Assembly (NCBI GenBank): GCA_046533095.1
Contig: JAJQRA010000036.1
Coordinates: forward strand, 1-64,000
Length of the DNA stretch: 64,000 nt
Source: ZAX-1 sp046533095
GTDB taxonomy: Bacteria; Bacillota; Clostridia; Lachnospirales; Lachnospiraceae
Reading direction: 5' to 3'
Shown: one piece after another, positions 54,360-63,289 of the stretch
How the letters are laid out: every line of letters begins with the position of its first letter
How positions within the stretch are numbered: the first letter of the stretch is position 1
Program-made: the position numbers and the translations under genes
The notes under the pieces: generated by a model
Databases searched by the model: none
Seen by the model: the letters and a program-made list of their open reading frames with translations, nothing else
Told to the model about the DNA's origin: nothing

Positions 54360-55769
54360 ATGTTTCGTTTGAAAAAGGTTCGTATGTTCCAGGTTAAAAA
54401 GATGTTGTCTCTCTTCGTAATTTGTATGTTATTGGTTTCTTTATCGGCTTGTGGGGGAAATGCCCCATCGACTCCCGATGCCACGGATTCGGCAGAAGGC
54501 ACAAGTGGCGATGCCCCGGAAAAAGGAAAGGATGCGCCACTTACGATCACATACCTTACCCTTGGAGATCAGGGGACAGGATTGGAAACATGGTATCGTG
54601 GCCTTGTGGATACATTTAACACGGAGAATGAAGGAAAGGCCAATTTGGATGTTGAATGGATGCAAGGTAATGATATTGAGTATCAAAGCAAGTTGCGTAT
54701 GTTAAATGCTGCAGACCAATTGCCAAATTTTTTTGCTACAGGTGGCGACCCATCCTTTTATCAGGTATTAAGAAAATCAGGTCGCCTGTTAGATTTAAAA
54801 CCTTATATTGATGCAGACCCTGAATGGAAAGCACGTTTAATCCCCGATGCGATTACTGCATTTACCGAAGAAGATGGCAGTATTTATATGGTGCCGGAAG
54901 CGGCAATGGTTCCCGTTGGCATGTACTGGAACAAAGAGCTGTTTAAAAAGGCTGGCCTTGACCATTTTCCGACCACATGGGATGAATTTTGGGAAACCTG
55001 CGATACGCTGCAGGCTGCAGGCATTACACCGTTGGCACTGCAGACAAGTGGAGCGGCATGGACATCCATGGTATTGGCTATAAGCTCTATGGCAGGTAGC
55101 CAAGAAGGCATTGACTTCATGAACATCCGTTTTCCCGACAGCTATGACGTGCCTGTATTTCGCGATATGATGGATCTATATGTGCGGCTGTTTAAATATT
55201 GCAATCCGGATGCTTTGGGTGGCGACTATTCATTGGCTGCAAACCACTTTACGAGTGAAGAAGCTGCAATGATGTTAAATGGCGCATGGATGATGTCAAC
55301 GTTAAGCGACACCGAATACTCTAATGAAGGGCTTGAAGAACGTGTCCATTTTTCGCCATTCCCGGATAACACGGTTGTATACTCTTTGGATCAGGTAGGC
55401 TTTGTCATTAGTGCAGATGCAAGCCAAGAGCAGATTGAGGCTACTGTGGACTATGCAAAGACATTGAGTTTACCAAAAAATCTGGAAACGTACTTTGAAC
55501 TTACTGGTGGCTATTCTGAAAATATCACGCTGGCGCAGGATCAATATGATGGACTGATTCCGGCAATGAAGGATTATGCAGATATGTTCAAAGATATCAA
55601 AACGATTATTCCAAACTATCAAACCCAGTGGAACGCCATCATTTTAAACGAAGTGTTTACCACCGACCTTCCGGCACTGGTGCAAGGTTCTATGACATTA
55701 GACGAGTACATTGCCGCATCCGATGAAGCCGTGGTGGAATACAACGAACAGAACGAAGAGAGCGAATAA
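54360..55769 (+). CDS. Sugar ABC transporter solute-binding lipoprotein
   Basis: A 469-residue family 1 binding protein. An N-terminal basic stretch and hydrophobic segment end at LVSLSAC, with lipidated Cys31. A Ser/Thr/Asp-rich linker follows, then a two-lobed binding domain. AAAGGAGG is 8 bases before ATG 54360; the 9-codon longer frame is rejected. It feeds the two permeases that follow and is expected to respond to the YesMN pair. The two esterases downstream suggest an acetylated plant oligosaccharide as the ligand. Confidence 0.92.
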   Translation: MFRLKKVRMFQVKKMLSLFVICMLLVSLSACGGNAPSTPDATDSAEGTSGDAPEKGKDAPLTITYLTLGDQGTGLETWYRGLVDTFNTENEGKANLDVEWMQGNDIEYQSKLRMLNAADQLPNFFATGGDPSFYQVLRKSGRLLDLKPYIDADPEWKARLIPDAITAFTEEDGSIYMVPEAAMVPVGMYWNKELFKKAGLDHFPTTWDEFWETCDTLQAAGITPLALQTSGAAWTSMVLAISSMAGSQEGIDFMNIRFPDSYDVPVFRDMMDLYVRLFKYCNPDALGGDYSLAANHFTSEEAAMMLNGAWMMSTLSDTEYSNEGLEERVHFSPFPDNTVVYSLDQVGFVISADASQEQIEATVDYAKTLSLPKNLETYFELTGGYSENITLAQDQYDGLIPAMKDYADMFKDIKTIIPNYQTQWNAIILNEVFTTDLPALVQGSMTLDEYIAASDEAVVEYNEQNEESE

Positions 55770-55789
55770 TTTTTTTAAAGGAGTCTGCC

Positions 55790-56668
55790 ATGAATAAAGC
55801 AAAACGAACGCAGAAATTATGGATTATTGTTTTTCTGCTCCCCACATTGGTTGTCTTTGGCCTGTTGTTTGCAGTACCGTTGTTTACAACCATCCTATCT
55901 AGCTTTACAAAGTGGAACGGTATGGAAGCCATGCATTTTGTGGGCGTTTCCAACTATGTCAAAATCTTTTCATCAAAGGATTTTTATACCGCACTTATCA
56001 ATACGCTTATTTGGGCATTGTGTGCACTACTGATCCATGTTCCTTTTGGCATTATCGTTGCGTTGGTGCTTTACAGAAAGAAACCCGGGTGGAAATTCAC
56101 CCGCTCGGTGTTTCTTATTCCCAACATGATTTCAAAAACAGCGTTGGCCATGATGTTTACGTTTGTTTTTAAGCCGGACATCGGCGTATTGAATTCCCTT
56201 TTTAAAATGGTCGGCCTTGAAAGCTTTACACGCAACTGGTTTATGGATTCTTCCACTGCACTGTTTTCCATTACCAATATTTGGCTATGGTATGCCGGAC
56301 TGATTACACTGATTGTTTTTTCAGAGCTCTCCGCACTTTCTCCGGAACTTGCGGAGTCTGCCAGCATTGATGGCGCTTCGCCGCTACAGATTGATTTGCT
56401 TATTTATCTGCCACAGCTAAAACGTATCATCGGAACCAGTATTATTATTGCAGTCACAGGGGTTTTCAAGGAATTTGAAACCATTTTCCTAACAACGTCG
56501 GGTGGACCGGGCAATTCTACGATGAACCTTTCTATGCTGATGTATAACCGTATTACGAACCAAAATAATTATGGGCAGGCAAACGCGATTGGCGTTGTAC
56601 TCCTATTGCTCTGCATAGGTGTAATGGCAATTTGCAATACCACATTTGCGATGGACAAGGAGGATTGA
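55790..56668 (+). CDS. Carbohydrate ABC transporter permease, MalF/UgpA type
   Basis: A 292-residue integral membrane permease with about six helices and the conserved loop AESASIDGASPLQIDLLIYL. AAAGGAG precedes the ATG. Its stop (TGA) directly abuts the start of the next permease gene. It forms a heterodimer with that product and depends on an ATPase encoded outside the window. Confidence 0.92.
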   Translation: MNKAKRTQKLWIIVFLLPTLVVFGLLFAVPLFTTILSSFTKWNGMEAMHFVGVSNYVKIFSSKDFYTALINTLIWALCALLIHVPFGIIVALVLYRKKPGWKFTRSVFLIPNMISKTALAMMFTFVFKPDIGVLNSLFKMVGLESFTRNWFMDSSTALFSITNIWLWYAGLITLIVFSELSALSPELAESASIDGASPLQIDLLIYLPQLKRIIGTSIIIAVTGVFKEFETIFLTTSGGPGNSTMNLSMLMYNRITNQNNYGQANAIGVVLLLLCIGVMAICNTTFAMDKED

Positions 56669-57505
56669 ATGGGTGTAAAACGAAAAGATATTGGTCGTGG
56701 CATATATGAATATATAATTATGATAGTGGCTGCATTTGCGGCATTATTTCCTATTATTTGGGTACTGGTCTCCTCTTTTAAGACAAATAATGAGATTATG
56801 TCATCAAGCTTTGCACCGCCAGCATCACTGCATCTTGGTGGCTATATCGAAGCGCTTGGCCGTGTGAATATTCCGGCACGCTTTATGACGTCATTGCTTG
56901 TCGCGTCTGTCAGCACGTTGATTGGCGTGGCAATTTATGCAATGTCTGCCTATGTATTGGCTAGGGTAACTTTTAAGGGCAGAAATTTAATCTTTACCCT
57001 GTTCATTTCTTCTATGCTAATACCGGGAAACGCATTGCTCCAACCCATTTTCCTTATGATTAATAAAATAGGGCTGTACGATACCAAAACGGGCTTGATT
57101 TTGGTGTACATCGGCTTTGGTATGCCCATCTCCTTGTTTCTGTTGCGCAGTTGCTTTCTTGGCATTCCAAAAGCGTTGGAAGAAGCGGCTATTATAGACG
57201 GTGCTGGATTTTTACGTGTCTTCTTTTCCATCATGCTCCCCCTGGCAAGGCCGGCACTCATCAGTTCCGCTATTTTAATGTTCCTAGGAAACTGGAACGA
57301 GCTGCTGTATGCGCTAATGCTGACGACCAGCGAAGAAAACCGAACCCTCCCATTGACGATCAAATTTTTTACGACCACTTTTGGATTTGACTATTCTGCC
57401 ATGTTGGCGGCCATTGTTATCTGTGTTGCGCCTGCCGTCATTATATATATTTTATTGCAGAGGCAGATTATGGGTAGTATGGTAGCTGGGGCTGTGAAAG
57501 GATGA
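56669..57505 (+). CDS. Carbohydrate ABC transporter permease, MalG/UgpE type
   Basis: A 278-residue permease with about six helices and the loop EEAAIIDGAGFLRVFFSIML. CAAGGAGG precedes the start, within the end of the previous gene. Its stop overlaps the first possible start of the SGNH hydrolase gene in ATGA, tying the esterase to the transport operon. Confidence 0.92.
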   Translation: MGVKRKDIGRGIYEYIIMIVAAFAALFPIIWVLVSSFKTNNEIMSSSFAPPASLHLGGYIEALGRVNIPARFMTSLLVASVSTLIGVAIYAMSAYVLARVTFKGRNLIFTLFISSMLIPGNALLQPIFLMINKIGLYDTKTGLILVYIGFGMPISLFLLRSCFLGIPKALEEAAIIDGAGFLRVFFSIMLPLARPALISSAILMFLGNWNELLYALMLTTSEENRTLPLTIKFFTTTFGFDYSAMLAAIVICVAPAVIIYILLQRQIMGSMVAGAVKG

Positions 57506-58698
57506 ATAGGGGCATGAATCAGAATAAGAGTATGAATTGGAAAAAAAGTTGGGAATACCTGCCACTTGATTTTTGTTCTGTACCCTTTACAGTGGAAGAC
57601 GAGCAGCAGACAATTTTAATTCCAAACAATATTTGTGGCAATGCAGTACGTATCAAATTGTCCAATAAGTGTGGGACACAACCACTTGCTTTTGAGGCGG
57701 TCAGTCTGGGTGGGGCACAGCCACTTGCTTTTGAACCAATTAGTTTGGAGTGTGCACGGCCATTGTTCTTTACATTTTCAAAGGAAAGGGCAGTTACGCT
57801 ACAGCCAGGGGAAGAACGGTTTAGCGATGAATTGGCTTGTCCGATTTCCTGTGAAAGGGAACTTTCCATTACAACATATGTGAAAAATAGAACAAGGATT
57901 GACTGTGCCTGTATTTTTTGCACTCCGCTTGCTGCAAAAGTGGAATGCTATAAAGCATCTACAGGTGAGGTCGTGGATATGCATCGCAGTATGACCGCAA
58001 ACGACGAGCGCTGTATTGTATGTTATGGGTTGGCCTGTGTTGAAATTTTGAGTGCCGGCAAGGTAAAAACCATTGCTGCTTTTGGCGATTCCATCACACA
58101 CATGTCATTTTGGACAGCACCGCTACAACAAAGGCTATGCAAAGAGTATGCGGGTAAAGCGTCTGTAATTAATTTTGGAATTGGTGGCAACCGCATTTTA
58201 CGGGGCACTCCACAAAGTGCCCGTGTAGGAAATCTGTTCGGCGATGCAGCCATCAAGCGGTTTGAAACAGATGTTTTTACGGATGCAAAGATTGACGATG
58301 TCATTTTGCTAGAAGGGGTAAATGACCTTTGGCATCCTGCTGAATTTGGGCTAGAAGACGAAATCCCTACGGCGGCTCAAATGATTGACGGTTTAAAACA
58401 GCTTGTAGACATTGCCCATTTAAACGATGCAAAAGTTTTAGGAGGCACGATACTCCCCTTTATGGGAGCAGAAAATATGACATCGGCGATGGACGAAAAG
58501 CGCGAAATTGTAAATGAATGGATACGTAACAGTGGGAGCTTTGATGAAGTTATCGATTTTGATGCAGTAGTTCAAGATAAAAATAGGCCAAGCCACTTGC
58601 GAGAAGACTGCGACAGTGGCGACCATCTGCATCCGAATGAGAAGGGTGGAATGATGATTGCATCGGCAATCAATTTGCAGTATTTTTTAGAAACATAA
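57502..58698 (+). CDS. SGNH/GDSL hydrolase, probable carbohydrate esterase
   Basis: A 398-residue protein without a signal peptide. The C-terminal SGNH domain shows the catalytic Ser in AFGDSITHMS, Gly in GIGGNRIL, Asn in GVNDLW and Asp/His in DSGDHLHPNE. The N-terminal region is a beta-rich domain that carries a 13-residue in-frame duplication (QPLAFEAVSLGGA, then QPLAFEPISLECA; DNA period 39 bp from 57682). The start may be ATG 57502, which overlaps the permease stop, or ATG 57514, which is better spaced from AAAGGA. It probably removes acetyl or other ester groups from imported oligosaccharides. Confidence 0.85.
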   Translation: MNRGMNQNKSMNWKKSWEYLPLDFCSVPFTVEDEQQTILIPNNICGNAVRIKLSNKCGTQPLAFEAVSLGGAQPLAFEPISLECARPLFFTFSKERAVTLQPGEERFSDELACPISCERELSITTYVKNRTRIDCACIFCTPLAAKVECYKASTGEVVDMHRSMTANDERCIVCYGLACVEILSAGKVKTIAAFGDSITHMSFWTAPLQQRLCKEYAGKASVINFGIGGNRILRGTPQSARVGNLFGDAAIKRFETDVFTDAKIDDVILLEGVNDLWHPAEFGLEDEIPTAAQMIDGLKQLVDIAHLNDAKVLGGTILPFMGAENMTSAMDEKREIVNEWIRNSGSFDEVIDFDAVVQDKNRPSHLREDCDSGDHLHPNEKGGMMIASAINLQYFLET

Positions 58699-58816
58699 TT
58701 ACGATTCACAGCATTTAAAAAGGTTCTAAATAAATGGCAGGGTGAATTGGAGGGCACGGCATGGAATAGCCTTTTTTGAAAATTTTTTAAGATATTTGCA
58801 GTAAAAGGAGGAAATC

Positions 58817-59842
58817 ATGAACGAAACATTGAATTTATGGGAAGAGGGCGCATACAATTATCCGGCTGCATTTGGCTTTATTCCTACGATTACAACCTAT
58901 CTTCATGGAGGCGATGCGAACTTGCCTGCTATGATTGTCGTACCGGGAGGCGGCTATACCGGGATCTCTCCTACAGAAGGTGAACTTGTAGCAAAAAAAT
59001 TTTATGATATGGGGTATCAGGCATTTGTTGTAACCTATACAACGAATACCTTTATGACAGTACCTCTTAAAATGCAGCCGTTAGAGGATCTTTCGAAAGC
59101 TATCATGATGGTGCGCAAACATGCAAAAAAGTGGCATATAAAGGAAAATCAAGTGACGGTATGTGGATTTTCAGCCGGAGGGCACTTGGCGGGAAGTCTT
59201 TCGGTACATTATGCAAGCCCCAATTTATGTCTGGGTGGCGAGTACGAGGGAATTTCCAATCGTCCGGATGCTGTGATTTTATCCTATCCGGTTATCACCA
59301 GTGGGGAATATGCCCACAGGGAGTCCTTTATTGCCCTGTTAGGAAAAGATGCATCCGCAGAAGAACTAGAAAAAATGTCATTAGAGAAGCAAGTAAAAGC
59401 AGATACGCCACCGGCATTCTTATGGCAGACAGCTACCGATGAGGTGGTTCCGGTTGAGAATAGCTACCTTTTTGCACAGGCATTAAAGACACAAGAAGTT
59501 CTGTTTGAACATCATGTTTTCAGTACGGGAAAACATGGACTCTCATTAGCGAACGAAGACTGGGCGACAGGGAGGTTTGGAGGGATGTATACGCTACAGC
59601 AGCTATACTGCAGTTTGAAAAATGCCAGTGACAACGGGACAGATTTGCCGGAACCCTTTTGGTCATATAATAAGCAAAATACCTTTGAAGATTTTGAAGA
59701 AATGATGAAAGTGATTTATAGAGATGTAGATAATCAAAGGGTAGCGGATGCTAGTATTGCAATATGGCCAATGATGGCAGATTTATTTTTAAAAAAGCTA
59801 TTTGTCCACTTTCGCAGTAATACATCACCATGCGCCCGGTAA
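58817..59842 (+). CDS. Alpha/beta hydrolase, BD-FAE/acetyl-esterase type
   Basis: A 341-residue esterase with oxyanion motif PGGGYTGISP, nucleophile CGFSAGGHLAG, acid TDEVVPVENS and His in GKHGLSLA, the pattern of acetylxylan-esterase-like hydrolases. AAAGGAGG precedes the ATG. It follows the SGNH gene by 118 bases and probably works with it on esterified oligosaccharides. The C-terminal 40-odd residues beyond the core lack similarity that I recognise, and the end (NTSPCAR) looks like read-through into intergenic DNA. Confidence 0.85.
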   Translation: MNETLNLWEEGAYNYPAAFGFIPTITTYLHGGDANLPAMIVVPGGGYTGISPTEGELVAKKFYDMGYQAFVVTYTTNTFMTVPLKMQPLEDLSKAIMMVRKHAKKWHIKENQVTVCGFSAGGHLAGSLSVHYASPNLCLGGEYEGISNRPDAVILSYPVITSGEYAHRESFIALLGKDASAEELEKMSLEKQVKADTPPAFLWQTATDEVVPVENSYLFAQALKTQEVLFEHHVFSTGKHGLSLANEDWATGRFGGMYTLQQLYCSLKNASDNGTDLPEPFWSYNKQNTFEDFEEMMKVIYRDVDNQRVADASIAIWPMMADLFLKKLFVHFRSNTSPCAR

Positions 59843-60221
59843 TGCCCCATTTTTGCCCGCTTCTTTTACAGTCAAGTAATTCCATGACACTCACCGCACT
59901 TTGCTTTTTCACTTTATTATATTTCCAAATATCGAAATATACAAGAGGAAATACGAATTATTCAATGTATGCAAGATGCATATCAAATCATTCCCCGCAC
60001 ACTCTATGGCGCATCGGTCTTTGCTTGTAATCAGATTCACGGCACGAAAAAATGTGCCTTTTTATCAGAATCTGCGTTGCACCTTCTGATAAGGTATAAT
60101 ATAGTTATGTAAAATTTCAGATACAATGCATCAATATTTATATAATATAGTCATTTTTTACTTCTTTGTGCACAAGAAGCAAGAAAGAAGGAGCGCAATT
60201 AAATGCAAGAGGCTGTTTCGT
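59843..60221. other. Intergenic stretch with terminator, no supported gene
   Basis: It contains a terminator at 60041-60063 and short low-quality frames without SDs. Outside the terminator there is a longer inverted repeat, CAGATTC with GAATCTG (60032-60075), enclosing the hairpin. Confidence 0.55.
60041..60063 (+). terminator. Rho-independent terminator after the esterase gene
   Basis: GGCAC pairs with GTGCC across GAAAAAAT, followed by TTTTTAT. An enclosing CAGATTC/GAATCTG repeat extends it. It ends the YesMN-controlled transport and esterase locus. Confidence 0.7.
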
Positions 60222-60250
60222 TTGACAAAGCCTGAAAAAGTGAATACAAT
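60222..60250 (+). promoter_or_regulatory. Sigma-A promoter of the arsC-like gene
   Basis: TTGACA (60222-60227) and TACAAT (60245-60250) are separated by 17 bases, nearly perfect consensus. The leader is about 120 bases. Confidence 0.8.
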
Positions 60251-60375
60251 ATAGATAGTTTAAGGGAAGTGCAGCAAGCGTGAACTGGAACGGAAACGAT
60301 AAATAAGCAGTACGTATGAGTTGCCTTGCTAATCAATATATATCTATAAATGAAATTTATAAAATAGGAGGAAGT

Positions 60376-60786
60376 ATGAATCATATCAAACATACAACAA
60401 ACCGTAGTGAGTCAATGGTAACATTTATTTGCTATCCTAAATGCAGCACCTGCCAAAAGGCACGTAAGTGGCTTGATGAACGTGGCATTGCTTATGAATT
60501 CCGTGACATTAAGCAAGACAACCCATCCTATGAAGAGTTAAAAGCATGGTACACAGCGAGCAAATTGCCGCTTAAGAAGTTTTTCAATACAAGCGGACTG
60601 GTCTATAAATCGCTGAATTTAAAAGAAAAACTGCCGACAATGAGCGAGGAAGAGCAATTAAAGATACTTGCTACCGATGGTATGCTCGTTAAGCGGCCAC
60701 TGCTTGTGGGTGATGAGTTTGTGTGTGCCGGTTTCAAGGAAGCGCAGTGGGATGAAAAATTATACGTAGACGATGTGCGGCTTTAG
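60376..60786 (+). CDS. ArsC/Spx-family protein (arsenate reductase-like)
   Basis: A 136-residue thioredoxin-fold protein. The CXXC-like CSTC (about residue 24) begins the fold, followed by the ArsC pattern FRDIKQDNPSYEELKAWY, KKFFNTSG and LVKRPLLV. Members include arsenate reductases, Spx regulators and uncharacterised YffB-like proteins. With no ars genes nearby, an Spx-like or YffB-like role is as likely as arsenate reduction. AGGAGG 5 bases before ATG 60376 sets the start; ATG 60415 would give the usual shorter N-terminus. Confidence 0.85.
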   Translation: MNHIKHTTNRSESMVTFICYPKCSTCQKARKWLDERGIAYEFRDIKQDNPSYEELKAWYTASKLPLKKFFNTSGLVYKSLNLKEKLPTMSEEEQLKILATDGMLVKRPLLVGDEFVCAGFKEAQWDEKLYVDDVRL

Positions 60787-60929
60787 ACATGCACTTTGTG
60801 TGACGAGGGAGCTGCTGATATAGTAACGTCGAATCTTCGCATTTTGTGAAAAAATGTACAAAACTGACTTCGTGGCTACTGCCTGTGACTAGTAATGCTA
60901 AATCCTGATTGATTTGAAGGGAGATACAG

Positions 60930-61577
60930 ATGAAGTTTGCAATATCATACAGTTCCGGGAAGGACAGCGCACTTGCTCTATGGCGCATGGTGAAGGAAGG
61001 GCATGAGCCGGTTTGTATGTTGGTGACATTTAATGACGAGGCGAAAAGATCGTGGTTTCATGGGATTAATCTGGAACTGCTTACGGCAGTTTCGCAAAAT
61101 ATGGCGATCCCATTGATCGAATGCCATACCTCTGGAGAAAATTATCATCTCGGATTGGAAGGCGGATTACGTCAAGCAGTGAAAATGGGTGCAGAATCTT
61201 GTGTATTTGGGGATATTGACATTGAGGAACATCTTAAATGGAATGAGGATCGATGTGCAAATGCCGGATTGAAATGTATCATGCCATTATGGAAAGAAAG
61301 CAGAGAAGTCCTCGTTGGTGAGGTATTAGATGCAGGATTTAAGGCGGTCGTTAAATGCGTTGAATCAAAATGGCTGGGTGATGAATTTCTTGGAAAAGTG
61401 CTGGACATGGATCTTGTGGAACGTATTAGGGAAACCGGGGCAGATATTTGTGGCGAGAATGGCGAGTACCACACCTTTGTTTTTGACGGACCAACATTTC
61501 ATACGCCAGTAAACATACGGCTTGGAGAAATCATAGATTTTGATACGCATAGCGTGATAGATGTGCGATTAAAATGA
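60930..61577 (+). CDS. Dph6-like ATP-binding (PP-loop) protein
   Basis: A 215-residue protein of the adenine nucleotide alpha-hydrolase-like superfamily, with the PP-loop SSGKDSALALW at residues 8-18 and the conserved GENGEYHTFVFDGP near the C-terminus. This pattern is that of the Dph6/MJ0570 group. In eukaryotes it forms diphthamide, but bacteria lack diphthamide, so the bacterial role is unknown, perhaps an amide-forming or tRNA-modifying step. AAGGGAG precedes the start. Confidence 0.87.
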   Translation: MKFAISYSSGKDSALALWRMVKEGHEPVCMLVTFNDEAKRSWFHGINLELLTAVSQNMAIPLIECHTSGENYHLGLEGGLRQAVKMGAESCVFGDIDIEEHLKWNEDRCANAGLKCIMPLWKESREVLVGEVLDAGFKAVVKCVESKWLGDEFLGKVLDMDLVERIRETGADICGENGEYHTFVFDGPTFHTPVNIRLGEIIDFDTHSVIDVRLK

Positions 61578-61610
61578 TACGCATGGCAATTGTATTTTTT
61601 CTAATGTTAA

Positions 61611-61784
61611 ATGTGGTTAAGAAAAGCGAAAGGTAAAAGCCCCAAAAAGCGGTGGATGGCAATACCTATGGTTTTGTTGATAATCAATGCGATAGTAGTG
61701 CTGATTCCCATAGGCTTTTTGCGGTTAATGAATCGTGTGCGTGAAAAAAACGATGGATTACTTTTGGTATCAAAAAAGATGTGA
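61611..61784 (+). CDS. Small single-pass membrane protein fragment (57 aa)
   Basis: ATG 61611 starts MWLRKAKGKSPKKRWM, a basic N-terminus followed by one hydrophobic segment (VLLIINAIVVLIPIGF) and a charged tail. It has no clear SD. It looks like the N-terminal anchor of a lost larger protein, or a small membrane peptide. A hairpin CTCCG/CGGAG followed by TAATTT lies at 61879-61898. Confidence 0.3.
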   Translation: MWLRKAKGKSPKKRWMAIPMVLLIINAIVVLIPIGFLRLMNRVREKNDGLLLVSKKM

Positions 61785-61907
61785 TACCATTATGCCGAAT
61801 ACCGTATCACTAATTCTGGTTTAAGAAGTATTTTTTTCTCAATTACTGGTTCTTTTTTCATAAGAGATAAAAGCATTTCTCCGGATTTTGTTTCGGAGTA
61901 ATTTATT

Positions 61908-62147
61908 TTGGAATTGAAGATATGGAATGGGGAAGCAATGCTCGAAAAAGCTTATGCCCAACTTGCGGGTTATCTAAATAGTAAGCATGTAAATGTCGAC
62001 TATCTTGTCACATTTGATTTACGCAAGAGTAAAAATAGGGTACAAAAGACAGAATGGGTGGACTTTGAGGGGGAAAAATATTTGATTGTTTTGTTTGATG
62101 GTCATAAGCTAACGAGAAGAGGCAGGGTAAAAAAAGTAGTAGGTTAG
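61908..62147 (+). pseudogene. C-terminal fragment of an AAA-ATPase/PD-(D/E)XK nuclease-like protein
   Basis: The 79-residue frame MELKIWNGEAMLEKAYAQLA, then GYLNSKHVNVDYLVTFDLR, matches the end of the PD-(D/E)XK nuclease-like domain seen in the large family of AAA-ATPase-like proteins (former DUF1703 type). The ExK half of the motif is visible as ELK. The ATPase and most of the nuclease are absent, so it is a remnant. Confidence 0.65.
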
Positions 62148-62247
62148 GTATAAAAGTATCCTGCTGAGAAGAAAAATAACATAAAGCAACACACGGGCAG
62201 GAACCAGTTACTGTTGTTTGCAATTAACATTTAGGAGAGTTGTAAGT

Positions 62248-62435
62248 ATGGACAAAATAAAGATCAAGAGCAAAATCAAAGAGATAGCCCTCTTGTTGCT
62301 AGTCATACTTCTCATAGCCTTGTCGGGATGAAGATGGCAGGCTTGAGTTTTCGCTAAAAAGTGGACGATATAAATTGGCATTAGGCCGCTCCTATTATGC
62401 CATATTTCATGCAATGCGAGCTGTAAATGCACTTT
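62248..62435 (+). pseudogene. HEPN-domain protein remnant, preceded by a 27-residue hydrophobic frame
   Basis: From about 62330 the frame EDGRLEFSLKSGRYKLALG, then RSYYAIFHAMRAVNAL, ends at TGA. This is the core of a HEPN domain, whose family includes toxin RNases and MNT partners. An SD (AGGAGAG) and ATG at 62248 start a separate 27-codon frame (MDKIKIKSKIKEIALLLLVI, then LLIALSG), which may be the shifted original N-terminus or a stand-alone hydrophobic peptide. The C-terminal half of HEPN is missing. Confidence 0.65.
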
Positions 62436-62439
62436 GAGT

Positions 62440-63250
62440 TTCCGTACAAAGCCCTCATGCAGTAATATTTCGGACAAGCAAATAATAGAAGCGGCAAGTT
62501 CTTTTCGTAAATTTAAGAATATGTGTATCAAGAAATCCACATTCCTATATAAGCAAAAGATGACAATTCCGTTTGTAAAAGAAAAAGGAGAAACATTAAA
62601 AGAAGTGATGGAGGAACGCTTCTGGCAGACACCGAATGTATTGTCATTTGAAAGAATCAGAACAGAAATTCGGGATATTATGAAGTTTGCCAAAGGAGAT
62701 AAAGTCCCGCCAATCTTTACGAATATAACAGATGAAGAACAGGGGCGAACCGAGGGCAAAAAAGTAGATAGGCCGGAAGATTTTAAAGACTATAATATTG
62801 AAAGTAAACAGGTATATCGAAGAACACAAGAACCATATTGTAATAGAAAAATTACGTAAGAACATGCAATTAACAAAACCAGACTATCAAGTGCTGGAAC
62901 GAATTTTAACCGGTGAGCTTGGGACAAAAGAAGATTATAAAAACAATTTTTTGGATACGCCGTTTGGGTTGCTCGTAAGGAAAATTGCGAAGCTAGATAG
63001 GGCTGTGGCAATGCGGGAATTTTCAGCATTTATAGAAACACAGAAACTAACGTCCAATCAAATTGTGTTTGTGGAAAAGATCATTGATTATGTGGTGCAG
63101 AATGGCTATATGGAAACCGTTGCAGAACTAACGAAGCCACCATTTGATAAACCCATTCCATTTATTAAACTGTTTGAACCCGACAAGCAGAAGGAAGTGG
63201 CAAGGATTGTGAATGGGATTCGGGAAAATGCAGAGAAGATAGTGGGATAG
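62440..63250 (+). pseudogene. Type I restriction enzyme subunit R (HsdR), C-terminal remnant with frameshift
   Basis: The first frame (to 62859) has FWQTPNVLSFERIRTEIRDI and KFAKGDKVPPIFTNITDEEQ, and the second (from 62798) has YIEEHKNHIVIEKLRKNMQL, LDRAVAMREFSAF and SNQIVFVEKIIDYVVQNG. Together they are the C-terminal region of HsdR (EcoEI-type), which binds the methylase core. A frameshift near 62810 separates them. The nuclease and helicase domains, hsdM and hsdS are absent. Confidence 0.8.
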
Positions 63251-63289
63251 ACAGCTAGATGAAATCAAAATCGTGGAGGGGGTGCAGTA

